Below are positions 22,969 through 31,150 of a stretch of 64,000 nucleotides of DNA, in pieces. The position numbers were made by a program, and so were the translations under genes. Source of the stretch: Microbacterium trichothecenolyticum (GTDB lineage Bacteria > Actinomycetota > Actinomycetes > Actinomycetales > Microbacteriaceae); contig NZ_JYJA01000036.1 in the NCBI RefSeq assembly GCF_000956465.1, positions 1 through 64,000 on the forward strand. The letters run 5' to 3'. Under the pieces are notes generated by a model. That model made no database searches, had not been told where the DNA came from, and saw only the letters and a list, made by a program, of their open reading frames with translations. Each line of letters opens with the position of its first letter. The stretch's first letter is position 1.

Positions 22969-23016
22969 TCTGGAAGTCGTGACGAAGCCGTCACCCTGAC
23001 TCACCGGAGAGACGTA

Positions 23017-24189
23017 ATGGACGCCACCCCTGTCCCCGTGCTCGCTCCCGTCGCCATCAGCGAAGACGAGCGCGCAGCCATCATCGAAGCCGTGCGCGAT
23101 TTCGCACAGTCCGAACTCGCGCCGCACGCGCTGGAGTGGGACAGGGCATCGCACTTCCCCCGCGAGACGCTGCAGCTCGGCGGCGAGCTCGGCCTGGGCG
23201 GCATCTACGTCCGCGAGGACGTCGGCGGGTCGGGCCTCACGCGCTCCGACGCGGCCGCGATCTTCGAGGAGCTGGCGAAGGGCGACCCCGCCATCGCCGC
23301 CTACATCTCGATCCACAACATGGTGGCGTGGATGATCGACACGTACGGCACCGATGCCCAGCGCCATGAGTGGCTTGCACTCCTGACGTCGATGCAGGGC
23401 TTCGGCAGCTACTGCCTCACCGAGCCGGGTGCAGGATCCGATGCCGCCGCCATCGCGACGAGCGCGATCCGGTCCGGCGACGAGTACGTGCTGACCGGAG
23501 TCAAGCAGTTCATCTCCGGCGGGGGCGAGGCATCCGTCTACATCGTCATGGCCCGCACCGATGCCGACGCCGGCGCCCGCGGCATCACCGCGTTCCTCGT
23601 GCCGGCCGACGCCCCCGGGCTGTCGTTCGGGCAGCTCGAGCACAAGATGGGCTGGAACGCCCAGCCGACGCGGCAGGTGATCCTCGACGAGGTGCGCGTG
23701 CCCGTCGCGAACATCCTCGGCGGCGAGGGTCAGGGGTTCAAGATCGCGATGTCGGCGCTCGACGGGGGCCGCATCAACATCGCCGCGTGCTCGCTGGGCG
23801 GCGCGCAGTGGGCCCTCGACCGCGCGGTGAAGTACGTGCACGAGCGCTTCACCTTCGGCGAGCCGCTCGCCGAGAAGCAGGCTGTCGTGTTCGCCCTCGC
23901 CGACATGGCCACCGAGCTGCGCGCGGCGCGCGCGCTCGTTCGCGACGCCGCCGCGGCGGTCGACGCGAAGGCCCCCGACGCATCCATGCAGTGCGCGATG
24001 GCCAAGCGGTTCGCCACCGACGCGGGCTTCACCGTCGCGAACCAGGCGCTGCAGCTGCACGGCGGCTACGGTTACCTCCACGAGTACGGGATCGAGAAGG
24101 TGGTGCGCGATCTGCGTGTGCATCAGATCCTGGAGGGGACCAACGAGATCATGCGCGTGATCATCGGCCGCCAGCTGCTCGCGCACTGA
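23017..24189 (+). CDS. Acyl-CoA dehydrogenase, probably isobutyryl-CoA dehydrogenase
   Basis: 390 aa, FAD enzyme giving methacrylyl-CoA if the valine assignment is right. Motifs: [37 protein letters not shown], and the catalytic Glu in place in LEGTNEIMRVIIGRQ, unlike the other two acyl-CoA dehydrogenases of the window. ATG 23017 follows GGAGAGACG. The gene 25 bases downstream encodes 3-hydroxyisobutyrate dehydrogenase, and an enoyl-CoA hydratase follows, the order expected for valine degradation. The 3-hydroxyisobutyryl-CoA hydrolase and methylmalonate-semialdehyde dehydrogenase needed to finish the route are not in the window. Confidence 0.92.
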   Translation: MDATPVPVLAPVAISEDERAAIIEAVRDFAQSELAPHALEWDRASHFPRETLQLGGELGLGGIYVREDVGGSGLTRSDAAAIFEELAKGDPAIAAYISIHNMVAWMIDTYGTDAQRHEWLALLTSMQGFGSYCLTEPGAGSDAAAIATSAIRSGDEYVLTGVKQFISGGGEASVYIVMARTDADAGARGITAFLVPADAPGLSFGQLEHKMGWNAQPTRQVILDEVRVPVANILGGEGQGFKIAMSALDGGRINIAACSLGGAQWALDRAVKYVHERFTFGEPLAEKQAVVFALADMATELRAARALVRDAAAAVDAKAPDASMQCAMAKRFATDAGFTVANQALQLHGGYGYLHEYGIEKVVRDLRVHQILEGTNEIMRVIIGRQLLAH

Positions 24190-24214
24190 CGCTCTCAGGA
24201 CGAGGAGGTCCGAC

Positions 24215-25114
24215 ATGAAGGTCGCATTCCTGGGGCTCGGCCATATGGGCCTGCCCATGGCGCGGAATCTCGCCGGCAGCGGACACGAGGTGGTCGGCTT
24301 CGACGTCTTCCCCGCCGCGGTCGACGCGGCGCGAGAGGCGGGGCTGATCGTCGGGGATTCGGGAACGGATGCCGCCACCGCTGCGGACGTCGTCATCACG
24401 ATGTTCCAGACCGGCACGCAGGTGCTCGAGGCCTATCGGGGTTCCGGCGGAGCTCAGGGGCTCCTCGACGTCGCGGCATCCGGAGCGCTGTTCATCGACT
24501 GCTCGACGATCGCCGTCGACGAGGCGCGCGCCGCGCACGCGCTCGCCGAGGCGGCCGGGCACCGCTCGCTCGACGCCCCGGTGTCGGGCGGGGTGGTCGG
24601 AGCCGAGAACGCCACGCTCGCGTTCATGGTCGGCGGCACGGACGACGACTTCGACGCCGCCCGGCCGCTCCTGGAGGCGATGGGCCGTCGCGTCGTGCAC
24701 TGCGGCGGCGCCGGGCTCGGCCAGGCCGCGAAGGTCTGCAACAACATGATCCTCGCGGTGTCGCAGATCGCGGTGGCCGAGGCGTTCGTGCTGGGCGAGC
24801 GACTGGGGCTCTCGCACCAGGCACTGTTCGACGTGGCCTCGAACGCGTCGGGCCAGTGCTGGGCGCTGACGACGAACTGCCCCGTGCCGGGGCCGGTGCC
24901 GACGAGTCCGGCGAATCGCGACTACCGGCCCGGATTCGCAGGAGCCCTCATGAACAAGGACCTGGGTCTGGCCGAGCAGGCGATCCAGCTCACAGGAGTG
25001 GATGCCCGCATGGGCATGCTCGCGCGCGAGATCTACGCCCACTACGCGGACGGCCCCGGCGCGGGCCAGGACTTCTCCGGCATCATCAACTCGATCCGCG
25101 AGTTCTCAGACTGA
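24215..25114 (+). CDS. mmsB: 3-Hydroxyisobutyrate dehydrogenase
   Basis: 299 aa beta-hydroxyacid dehydrogenase oxidising 3-hydroxyisobutyrate to methylmalonate semialdehyde with NAD. GLGHMG is the dinucleotide loop (residues 7-12), [17 protein letters not shown] the substrate motif, and [12 protein letters not shown] carries the catalytic Lys. The C-terminal MNKDLGLA and Asp-rich end are typical. ATG 24215 has a strong site (GAGGAGG). It is cotranscribed with the acyl-CoA dehydrogenase. The downstream hairpin at 25177-25216 could separate it from the hydratase gene. Confidence 0.92.
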   Translation: MKVAFLGLGHMGLPMARNLAGSGHEVVGFDVFPAAVDAAREAGLIVGDSGTDAATAADVVITMFQTGTQVLEAYRGSGGAQGLLDVAASGALFIDCSTIAVDEARAAHALAEAAGHRSLDAPVSGGVVGAENATLAFMVGGTDDDFDAARPLLEAMGRRVVHCGGAGLGQAAKVCNNMILAVSQIAVAEAFVLGERLGLSHQALFDVASNASGQCWALTTNCPVPGPVPTSPANRDYRPGFAGALMNKDLGLAEQAIQLTGVDARMGMLAREIYAHYADGPGAGQDFSGIINSIREFSD

Positions 25115-25176
25115 CCCCCCCGCCCCCCTGCCCCGCGGTCGCTCCTGAGGCGCCGCCCCCCGAGCCCGAGCAACAA

Positions 25177-25216
25177 CCGACTGCGGAGCGAGTGCGTCTC
25201 TCCGCTCCGCAGTCGG
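25177..25216. repeat. 14-bp stem hairpin formed by two divergent repeat ends
   Basis: CCGACTGCGGAGCG (25177-25190) and CGCTCCGCAGTCGG (25203-25216) are perfect reverse complements around a 12-base loop. The right arm is also the left end of the repeat element at 25204-25264, so two elements appear to meet head to head. It may act as a terminator after mmsB. Confidence 0.7.
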
Positions 25217-25264
25217 CTTGTGCGTCGGAGTCCACAGGACACCGACCGGAAGTGACTGCGGAGC
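25204..25264. repeat. 61-bp short element with terminal inverted repeats, copy 1
   Basis: GCTCCGCAGTC at the left end and GACTGCGGAGC at the right end are perfect 11-base inverted repeats. The copies at 28722 and 28866 share the CCGCAGTCG...GTGACTGCGG form and almost the same length. It contains no reading frame and lies in the mmsB to hydratase intergenic space. Confidence 0.65.
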
Positions 25265-25305
25265 CGAGGCTTTACGATCAGGACGACTCAACCGAAGGAG
25301 CAGAG

Positions 25306-26097
25306 ATGACCGAGGACCAGGCGGCCGAGTACGAGACGATCCTGGTCGAGACTCGCGGGAGGGTGGGGTGGATCACCCTCAACCGGCCGGAGGCGCTCAA
25401 CGCGCTGAACTCGCAGGTGTGCCGCGACGTCGTGGCCGCGGCATCCGTCTTCGATGCCGATGAGGGGATCGGCGCGATCGTCGTGACAGGCTCGGAGCGG
25501 GCGTTCGCGGCCGGCGCCGACATCAAGGAGATGGAGTCCAAGAACGGGCTCGAGATGCTGATGGGCGACCACTTCGGCGGCTGGACGCAGTTCGCCGCCG
25601 TCCGCACCCCTGTCATTGCGGCCGTGTCGGGCTACGCGCTCGGCGGCGGCTGCGAGCTCGCGATGATGTGCGACATCATCCTCGCCGCCGACACCGCGAA
25701 GTTCGGGCAGCCCGAGATCAACCTCGGCGTGATCCCCGGCATGGGCGGCTCGCAGCGCCTCATCCGTGCGGTCGGCTACTACAAGGCCGCCGAGCTCATC
25801 CTCACGGGACGCATGATGGATGCTGCGGAAGCCGAGCGGTCGGGACTCGCCTCGCGCGTCGTGCCCGCGGCCGACCTGCTCGCCGAGGCGCAGAAGACGG
25901 CCGAGGCGATCGCGTCGAAGAGCCTCCCGTCGCTGTACGCCGCGAAGGCTGTGCTGGACGCCGCGCTGGAGACCCCGATGGCCGAGGGCCTGCGCCTCGA
26001 GAAGCACGTGTTCGCGAGCCTCTTCGACACCGCCGACCAGAAGGAGGGCATGGCCGCCTTCCGCGAGAAGCGCGCTCCGGAATTCAAGGGCCGCTGA
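25306..26097 (+). CDS. Enoyl-CoA hydratase (crotonase family)
   Basis: 263 aa. [10 protein letters not shown] and [14 protein letters not shown] form the oxyanion hole; [20 protein letters not shown] carries the first catalytic Glu at its usual place. The overall pattern is that of short-chain enoyl-CoA hydratase (crotonase). ATG 25306 follows GAAGGAG. It follows acyl-CoA dehydrogenase and mmsB, so methacrylyl-CoA is a plausible substrate, but a general beta-oxidation hydratase is equally possible. It converges on the MarR gene with a 5-base gap and no hairpin. Confidence 0.92.
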   Translation: MTEDQAAEYETILVETRGRVGWITLNRPEALNALNSQVCRDVVAAASVFDADEGIGAIVVTGSERAFAAGADIKEMESKNGLEMLMGDHFGGWTQFAAVRTPVIAAVSGYALGGGCELAMMCDIILAADTAKFGQPEINLGVIPGMGGSQRLIRAVGYYKAAELILTGRMMDAAEAERSGLASRVVPAADLLAEAQKTAEAIASKSLPSLYAAKAVLDAALETPMAEGLRLEKHVFASLFDTADQKEGMAAFREKRAPEFKGR

Positions 26098-26102
26098 CCG
26101 GG

Positions 26103-26639
26103 TCAGAGGGGGTCAGGCTGGGGTCTCGGCTCGGTGAAGTCGCCGGCGTCCTTGCGGAAGCGCGCGATGATGCGCACGAGCTCGGTCGTGTCGGCGTCGG
26201 TGAGGCCCGGATCCTCGAAGACTTCGGTGTTGAGGGCCGTGGTCGCACGCTCCACGAGCTCGCGCCCGGTGTCCGTCAGCACGAGCATCGCCGCACGGCC
26301 GTCAGCTGGGTGCGGCTCTCGCGAGACGAGCCCGTCGCGGGCCAGTCGGTCGACCGTGTTCGTGACGCTGGTCGGGTGCACCTGCAGGCGGGCGATGGCA
26401 CTGGCCATCGGCATCCGTCCCTCTCTCGTGAAACCGAGCAGGCGCAGCATCTCGTACCGGGCGAACGACAGGCCGAACGGCCTCAGAGCGGTGTCGATGC
26501 GCGCGAACAGGAGCTGCTGCGCGCGGATGATCGAGGTCACGGCGGTCATGCCCGCGGCCGCGTTCTCCCAGCCATGGGCGATCCACTGGCGCTTGGCTTC
26601 GGCGATCGGGTCGACCGGAAGACGCCTGGGTGCTGCCAT
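26103..26639 (-). CDS. MarR-family transcriptional regulator
   Basis: 178 aa winged-helix dimeric regulator. An N-terminal helix bundle is followed by the wHTH: FARYEMLRLLGF, MASAIARLQVHPTSVTNTVDRLARDGLV (recognition helix) and the wing REPHPADGRAAMLVLTDTGREL. ATG 26639 follows GAGGAGG. It is divergent from etfBA, 180 bases away, and a palindrome TGTATACA lies in the space between. It could therefore sense an acyl-CoA or an aromatic ligand and control the ETF operon; that is inferred from position. Confidence 0.88.
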   Translation of the reverse strand: MAAPRRLPVDPIAEAKRQWIAHGWENAAAGMTAVTSIIRAQQLLFARIDTALRPFGLSFARYEMLRLLGFTREGRMPMASAIARLQVHPTSVTNTVDRLARDGLVSREPHPADGRAAMLVLTDTGRELVERATTALNTEVFEDPGLTDADTTELVRIIARFRKDAGDFTEPRPQPDPL

Positions 26640-26714
26640 GTCGACCTCCTCGTCCCCACCGTACCGGTCGACCGGGTTGTCACGGACACCCGGATGCCTC
26701 GAAACGGCGGCTTA

Positions 26715-26722
26715 TGTATACA
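26715..26722. promoter_or_regulatory. Short palindrome in the marR-etfB divergent region
   Basis: TGTATACA, within TATGTATACACA, is the only AT-rich palindrome in the 180-base region. It also reads TATACAT as a minus-10 for the minus-strand regulator, so binding there would give autoregulation. Confidence 0.4.
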
Positions 26723-26766
26723 CACGGCAGGTCGCGAGTCGGTCATCGCCGGTTCATTTCGCGGGA

Positions 26767-26796
26767 TTGGGTACATTGCGGCGCGAGCCATAGACT
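26767..26796 (+). promoter_or_regulatory. etfB promoter
   Basis: TTGGGT (26767-26772) and TAGACT (26791-26796) are 18 bases apart, with a 23-base gap and GAGGAG before the ATG at 26820. Confidence 0.5.
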
Positions 26797-26819
26797 CGTG
26801 CCCAGCGTGAGGAGATCGT

Positions 26820-27596
26820 ATGAAGATCGTCGTCCTGGTCAAGGAAGTCCCGGATACCTATGGGGATCGCAGGCTGTCGCTGGAGACCGGCTTGGCCGAT
26901 CGTGGCGCGAGCGAGACGGTGCTCGACGAGATCGGCGAGCGGGCGCTGGAGGTGGCCCTGTCGTACGCGGACAAGACGCCGGGCACCGAGGTGGTCGTCC
27001 TGTCGATGACGCCGGAATCGGCGGCGGCGACGGTGCGCAAGGGGCTCGCGATGGGTGCCGCGTCGGCCGTGCAGGTGGTCGACGAGGGGCTGCTCGGAGC
27101 CGATCTGGGGCTCACCGCCGAGGTGCTCGCTGCCGCGCTGCAGCGCACTGGGTTCGACCTGGTGATCGGCGGCAACCTGTCGACCGACGGGGTGGGCGGG
27201 ATGATCCCGGCGATGGTGGCCGAGATCCTCGATGTGCCGTCCGCGACGTACCTGAGCGCGGTGGAGATCGGCGAGGGCGAGGTGTCGGGCACGCGGGCGT
27301 CGGATGGAGCGACGCTGCAGGTGACGGCGGCGCTGCCGGCGGTGATCTCGATCACCGAGGCGCTGCCCGACGCGCGCTTTCCCAACTTCAAGGGAATCAT
27401 GGCGGCCAAGAAGAAGCCGTTCGAGACGCTGTCGCTCGCCGAGCTCGAGATCGACCCGCACGATCCGGATGCGTCGCGGTCGATCGTGATCTCGCTCAGT
27501 GAGAAGCCGCCGCGTGAGGCCGGCGTGAAGATCGTCGACGAGGGGGATGCGGGCCAGAAGCTCGCGGACTTCCTCATCCAGAACCGGCTCGCGTGA
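26820..27596 (+). CDS. etfB: Electron transfer flavoprotein, beta subunit
   Basis: 258 aa. Starts [19 protein letters not shown] and carries [23 protein letters not shown], the AMP-binding region, then the ETF-beta recognition loop around [19 protein letters not shown]. With EtfA it carries electrons from the acyl-CoA dehydrogenases (three in this window) to the respiratory chain. Good ribosome site GAGGAG. It begins an operon with etfA and a cytochrome b-like gene. No electron-transfer-flavoprotein:quinone oxidoreductase is encoded in the window. Confidence 0.95.
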   Translation: MKIVVLVKEVPDTYGDRRLSLETGLADRGASETVLDEIGERALEVALSYADKTPGTEVVVLSMTPESAAATVRKGLAMGAASAVQVVDEGLLGADLGLTAEVLAAALQRTGFDLVIGGNLSTDGVGGMIPAMVAEILDVPSATYLSAVEIGEGEVSGTRASDGATLQVTAALPAVISITEALPDARFPNFKGIMAAKKKPFETLSLAELEIDPHDPDASRSIVISLSEKPPREAGVKIVDEGDAGQKLADFLIQNRLA

Positions 27597-27606
27597 GGGT
27601 GCTCCG

Positions 27607-28572
27607 ATGACGTTTGCAGATGACTCGATCCTGGTCCTCCTCGACACGACGCCGTCGGGCGGGCTCGCCAAGACGGCTGCCGAGCTGCTGGGGGCTGCCG
27701 CGACGGTGGGCACGCCGGTCGCGGTGATCGTGGGCGACGCCGCGCTGGCGGCGGATGCTGCGGCCCTCGGCGCCGCGTCGGTGCTGGTTGCGCCGGCCGG
27801 CGAGGGACTGTCGGTCCCGCGGGTGGACGCGCTGACGGAGGCCGCCGACCTGGTGCGGCCCGACGCGATCCTGGTGGCGAACTCGGTGGAGGGCCGCGAG
27901 GTCGCCGGCCGGTTCGCCGCCCGCACCCGCTCGGCGGTGGCGGTCGACGCGGTCGGCGTATCCCGTGATGCGGAGGGCGTGGTCGCGCACCACTCGGTGT
28001 ACGGCGGTGCCTACAACGTCGACTCGGCCGTCACGTGGGGTGCGCCGGTGATCACGATCCGGCAGGGCTCGATCGACGCCCGCGCCGACGCGGTCGCCGG
28101 AGTCGAGGCGGAGCCGCTCGAGGTCCGCGCCTCCGGGCGTCGGGCCGCGACCGTGACCTCAGTTGATGAGGCCGTGGTGTCGTCGTCGCGTCCGGAGCTG
28201 CGTGGTGCGGCGAAGGTCGTCTCCGGTGGACGCGGACTCGGCTCCGGTGAGAAGTTCGCCCTCGTGGAGCAGCTCGCCGACGCACTCGGGGCCGCGATCG
28301 GCGCGTCGCGGGCCGCGGTGGACGCCGGGTACGTGCCGTATTCGTACCAGGTGGGGCAGACCGGTGTGTCGGTGTCGCCGCAGCTGTATGTGGCCCTCGG
28401 CATCTCGGGTGCGATCCAGCACAAGGCCGGTATGCAGACGGCCAAGACGATCGTCGCGATCAACAAGGACGCCGACGCCCCGATCTTCGAGATCGCGGAC
28501 TTCGGTGTGGTCGGCGACCTGTTCACGGTCGTGCCGCAGCTGATCGCCGCGCTCGAGGCGAAGAGGGCGTAA
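27607..28572 (+). CDS. etfA: Electron transfer flavoprotein, alpha subunit
   Basis: 321 aa. The N-terminal domain contains [35 protein letters not shown]. The FAD domain from about residue 195 has [53 protein letters not shown] and [21 protein letters not shown], all typical of FAD-binding ETF-alpha. The start at 27607 (MTFADD) matches the family; it is 10 bases after etfB and has only a weak ribosome site (GTGAGGG), so coupling to etfB is likely. The next gene starts 6 bases after its stop. Confidence 0.95.
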   Translation: MTFADDSILVLLDTTPSGGLAKTAAELLGAAATVGTPVAVIVGDAALAADAAALGAASVLVAPAGEGLSVPRVDALTEAADLVRPDAILVANSVEGREVAGRFAARTRSAVAVDAVGVSRDAEGVVAHHSVYGGAYNVDSAVTWGAPVITIRQGSIDARADAVAGVEAEPLEVRASGRRAATVTSVDEAVVSSSRPELRGAAKVVSGGRGLGSGEKFALVEQLADALGAAIGASRAAVDAGYVPYSYQVGQTGVSVSPQLYVALGISGAIQHKAGMQTAKTIVAINKDADAPIFEIADFGVVGDLFTVVPQLIAALEAKRA

Positions 28573-28578
28573 CCCGGC

Positions 28579-30240
28579 ATGGCGACGTTCGGTTCCACGG
28601 TGCGCCGCGGCCTCCCGCGCACGCCTGGCGGCGAGCCCTGGCCGCCCGCCGGCGCCGCGCCCGCCACCAACGGCGACGGCGCCGTGCCGGCAGCCGAGGG
28701 CCCCGCCGCCGGCGATCATCCGGTTCCGCAGTCGGTTGTGGCGGGTGCGCAGGAGGATGCCGCGCCGAAGGTGACTGCGGAACCACGGAGTGCGGTCACG
28801 CTGCGCCGGGGTCTGCCGCGCGTGCCCGGCGGCGAGCCCTGGCCGCCCGCCGGGGAAGCGCCTGTGGTTCCGCAGTCGCTTGCGGCGGGTGCCGAGACGG
28901 ATCACGCACCAGAAGTGACTGCGGAACAGCAGGAGGCCGACTCGACGGCGGTGCCGCAGCGAGCCCCGGCCACCCCGCGCGCTGCCGCACCGGGATCAGC
29001 TCCGACCGCATCCGGCGACGGTGCCAAGGCGCTGCGGCGCGGTCTGCCCCGCGTCGCGGGCGGCGAGCCGTGGCCGCCGGCCGGGTACGCGCCGACCGCG
29101 ACCGCGGCACCGGTGACGGATGCCGAGCCCCCATCGGTCCACGAAGCGTCGGCGGCCGTCGCTTCCGGGGTGGCAGCAACGGTGTCCGAAACTCCTGCCC
29201 CCGCAGCGCGCACCACCGCCACCGGCGTCTCGCTGTCGGAGCCGTTGCCGTTCCGTCGCACGGTGTGGGCCGGTGCCACCGCCAAGGCGCATCCGGCGGC
29301 CAAGGCGGAGCCGAAGCGGATCGGTCCGTTCACCCGTGGCCAGTGGGCCGGCGCGGTCGTCGTCGGCGGCGCCGGACTGCTGTACGCGGCCGGCATGGCC
29401 GTGCTCGCCGTGCGCTGGCTGCTGTCGACGTCGTGGGGCATGGACTTCCTCGCGGCGTACCCGGGCGAGTATCACCTGCCCGAGGGAGCGCCGGTCGGCA
29501 TCCCGGCGTGGCTCGGGTGGCAGCACTTCTTCAATGTGTTCCTGATGGTGCTGATCATCCGCACCGGCCTGCAGGTGCGCACCGAGAAGAGGCCGAGCGT
29601 GTTCTGGTCGCCGCGCAGCAACGGCCGGCGCAAGATGAGCCTGAACCTGTGGTTCCACCAGTCGCTCGACATCCTGTGGATCGTCAACGGCGTGATCTTC
29701 GTGGTGCTGCTGTTCGTGACCGGCCAGTGGATGAAGATCGTGCCCACGTCGTGGGAGGTGTTCCCGAACGCGGTGTCGGCGGCTCTGCAGTATGTATCGC
29801 TGGACTGGCCCACCGAGAACGGCTGGGTGAACTACAACTCGCTGCAGCAGCTGGCCTACTTCGCCACCGTGTTCCTCGCGGCACCCCTCGCGATCGCGAC
29901 GGGGGTCCGGATGAGCCACGTCTGGCCGAAGAACGCGGCCGGGCTGAACAAGGCGTACCCGGTGGAGTGGGCGCGCGCCGTGCACTTCCCGGTGATGCTC
30001 TACTTCGTCGTGTTCATCGCAGTGCACGTGTTCCTCGTGTTCGCGACCGGGGCGTTGCGCAACCTCAACCACATGTACGCGGCGCAGGGCTCGGTCGACC
30101 CGAACGCGTACGCCGACAACTGGACCGGGTTCTGGTTCTTCGCCCTGTCGCTCGCCGTGATCGCCGCAGCCTGGATCGCCGCGCGGCCGCTCGTGCTGGC
30201 GCCGATCGCCCGCCTGTTCGGCAAGGTCTCCGGCCGCTGA
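28579..30240 (+). CDS. Cytochrome b-like membrane protein with repeated RRGLPR motif
   Basis: 553 aa. The C-terminal half has about five membrane segments of the cytochrome b/b6 type. Candidate haem ligands are His316 (GWQHFFN), His360 (LWFHQSL), and His469 and His483 (AVHFPVM and AVHVFLVF, a 13-residue spacing as in di-haem cytochromes). The first 235 residues are Ala/Pro-rich and hold three copies of RRGLPRxxGGEPWPPAG (about residues 9-25, 76-92, 151-167). The codons between these copies include two 63-bp terminal-inverted-repeat elements in frame. It starts 6 bases after etfA, so it may take electrons from ETF into the membrane. Fold is fairly clear; function is inferred from the operon. 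Confidence 0.8.
   Translation: MATFGSTVRRGLPRTPGGEPWPPAGAAPATNGDGAVPAAEGPAAGDHPVPQSVVAGAQEDAAPKVTAEPRSAVTLRRGLPRVPGGEPWPPAGEAPVVPQSLAAGAETDHAPEVTAEQQEADSTAVPQRAPATPRAAAPGSAPTASGDGAKALRRGLPRVAGGEPWPPAGYAPTATAAPVTDAEPPSVHEASAAVASGVAATVSETPAPAARTTATGVSLSEPLPFRRTVWAGATAKAHPAAKAEPKRIGPFTRGQWAGAVVVGGAGLLYAAGMAVLAVRWLLSTSWGMDFLAAYPGEYHLPEGAPVGIPAWLGWQHFFNVFLMVLIIRTGLQVRTEKRPSVFWSPRSNGRRKMSLNLWFHQSLDILWIVNGVIFVVLLFVTGQWMKIVPTSWEVFPNAVSAALQYVSLDWPTENGWVNYNSLQQLAYFATVFLAAPLAIATGVRMSHVWPKNAAGLNKAYPVEWARAVHFPVMLYFVVFIAVHVFLVFATGALRNLNHMYAAQGSVDPNAYADNWTGFWFFALSLAVIAAAWIAARPLVLAPIARLFGKVSGR
28722..28784. repeat. 63-bp terminal-inverted-repeat element, copy 2, in coding sequence
   Basis: GGTTCCGCAGTC (28722-28733) and GACTGCGGAACC (28773-28784) are perfect 12-base inverted ends. 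63 bases is 21 codons, so the frame of the cytochrome b-like gene is kept. Confidence 0.75.
28866..28928. repeat. 63-bp terminal-inverted-repeat element, copy 3, in coding sequence
   Basis: Same length and ends as copy 2 (GGTTCCGCAGTC ... GACTGCGGAACA, 11 of 12 paired) and the shared inner stretch TTG-GGCGGGTGC. It lies 144 bases after copy 2, exactly 48 codons, again in frame. Confidence 0.75.
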
Positions 30241-30250
30241 CGCAACCGGC

Positions 30251-30967
30251 CTACTCGACGACGATGCCGGCGAGGTCCGCGAGGGCCGCTGCCATGAGCT
30301 GCAGCTGCTCCGGCGAGATCGTCGCGCCGCGGAGGCCCTCCATCCCGACGACCTGACTGAGGTCGGCCCCGCGCAGGTCGACGTCGGTGAGCCGGGCGCC
30401 GCCGGCGTTCAGCGTGCCGATGCGGGCGCCGTCGAACGCGACACGGCGGGCCGAGGCATCCAACAGGTCGATCTCGTCGATGGTGCAGTCGACGAAGGCG
30501 ACGTCAAGCAGCTCGGCCCCGCGGAGGTTCACGTAGCCGAGCTTGCAGCGACTGAAACGGATGCCGCGCCAGGCGACGTCGTAGGCCTCGACCGAGCCGA
30601 ACCGGCTGTCGCGGAGCTCGACATCGCGCCAGCCGCCGCGCGCGGCCGACACCGTGGGCACGTTCGCGCCGGCGAACACGGACTCGACGAGGTGGGCACC
30701 GCGCAGCGCCCACGTTCCGAGGTCGAGCCCGTCGAACCGGCAGGCCTCGACAGTGGCGCCGGACTCGAGCTGCCAGGTGTCACGGGCGATACCCGAGTAC
30801 GCGACGCCGTCGAGGCGCCCGGCGTCGAGCATCGCGTCGTCGCCGGCGTCGAGCGCGCCCAGCGACGACTCGTCGAAGTCGAACGAAGGCGGCTGGGTGC
30901 CCTGGGTCTTGCGCGATCTTGCAGCTGGCATCGCCGCAACCTTAGCCCGAGCCGCCGACGCCGGCAT
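30251..30967 (-). CDS. Pentapeptide-repeat protein
   Basis: 238 aa. From about residue 65 it consists of A(D/N)Lxx-like units: FDGLDLGTWALRGAHLVESVFAGANVP, YVNLRGAELLDVAFVDCTI, TLNAGGARLTDVDLRGADLSQVVGMEGL. Pentapeptide-repeat proteins form a right-handed beta-helix; some shield gyrase, but most are of unknown role, and repeats here are degenerate. The start at 30967 (MPASAARAK) is chosen for its AGAAGGACGG ribosome site; 30931 is a possible alternative. The end faces the cytochrome b-like gene with a 10-base gap. Confidence 0.8.
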   Translation of the reverse strand: MPASAARAKVAAMPAARSRKTQGTQPPSFDFDESSLGALDAGDDAMLDAGRLDGVAYSGIARDTWQLESGATVEACRFDGLDLGTWALRGAHLVESVFAGANVPTVSAARGGWRDVELRDSRFGSVEAYDVAWRGIRFSRCKLGYVNLRGAELLDVAFVDCTIDEIDLLDASARRVAFDGARIGTLNAGGARLTDVDLRGADLSQVVGMEGLRGATISPEQLQLMAAALADLAGIVVE

Positions 30968-30980
30968 GTCACCGTCCTTC

Positions 30981-31052
30981 TGGGTTCGGGGCGCGCCGCG
31001 TGGGTTCGGGGCGCATGCCGCACGCCCCGAATGCGCGCCCTGCGCCCCGAAC
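30981..31052. repeat. Cluster of direct and inverted TTCGGGGCG repeats
   Basis: TGGGTTCGGGGCGC occurs at 30981-30994 and 31001-31014 (20-base period), with inverted copies CGCCCCGAA at 31023-31031 and GCGCCCCGAAC at 31042-31052. Together they could form alternative hairpins in the divergent region before the sensor kinase. No reading frame or promoter is visible inside. Confidence 0.6.
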
Positions 31053-31137
31053 TCGGGTGGCGGCTGCGGCCGGGGAGGGGGGATAACCCGAAGCGAAGTG
31101 TGCGGATGGCACCGGCGCGCGGCGCGGCGCGCGCGCC

Positions 31138-31143
31138 TAACTT
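31138..31143 (+). promoter_or_regulatory. Minus-10 box, leaderless histidine kinase gene
   Basis: TAACTT ends 7 bases before the ATG at 31151; no ribosome site is present. Confidence 0.5.
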
Positions 31144-31150
31144 TGGTGAC

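Noticed and set aside
25177..25264. CRISPR-like or tRNA-like repeat cluster
   Set aside because: The repeats are inverted, not direct, with no regular spacer, and no cas gene or cloverleaf is present.
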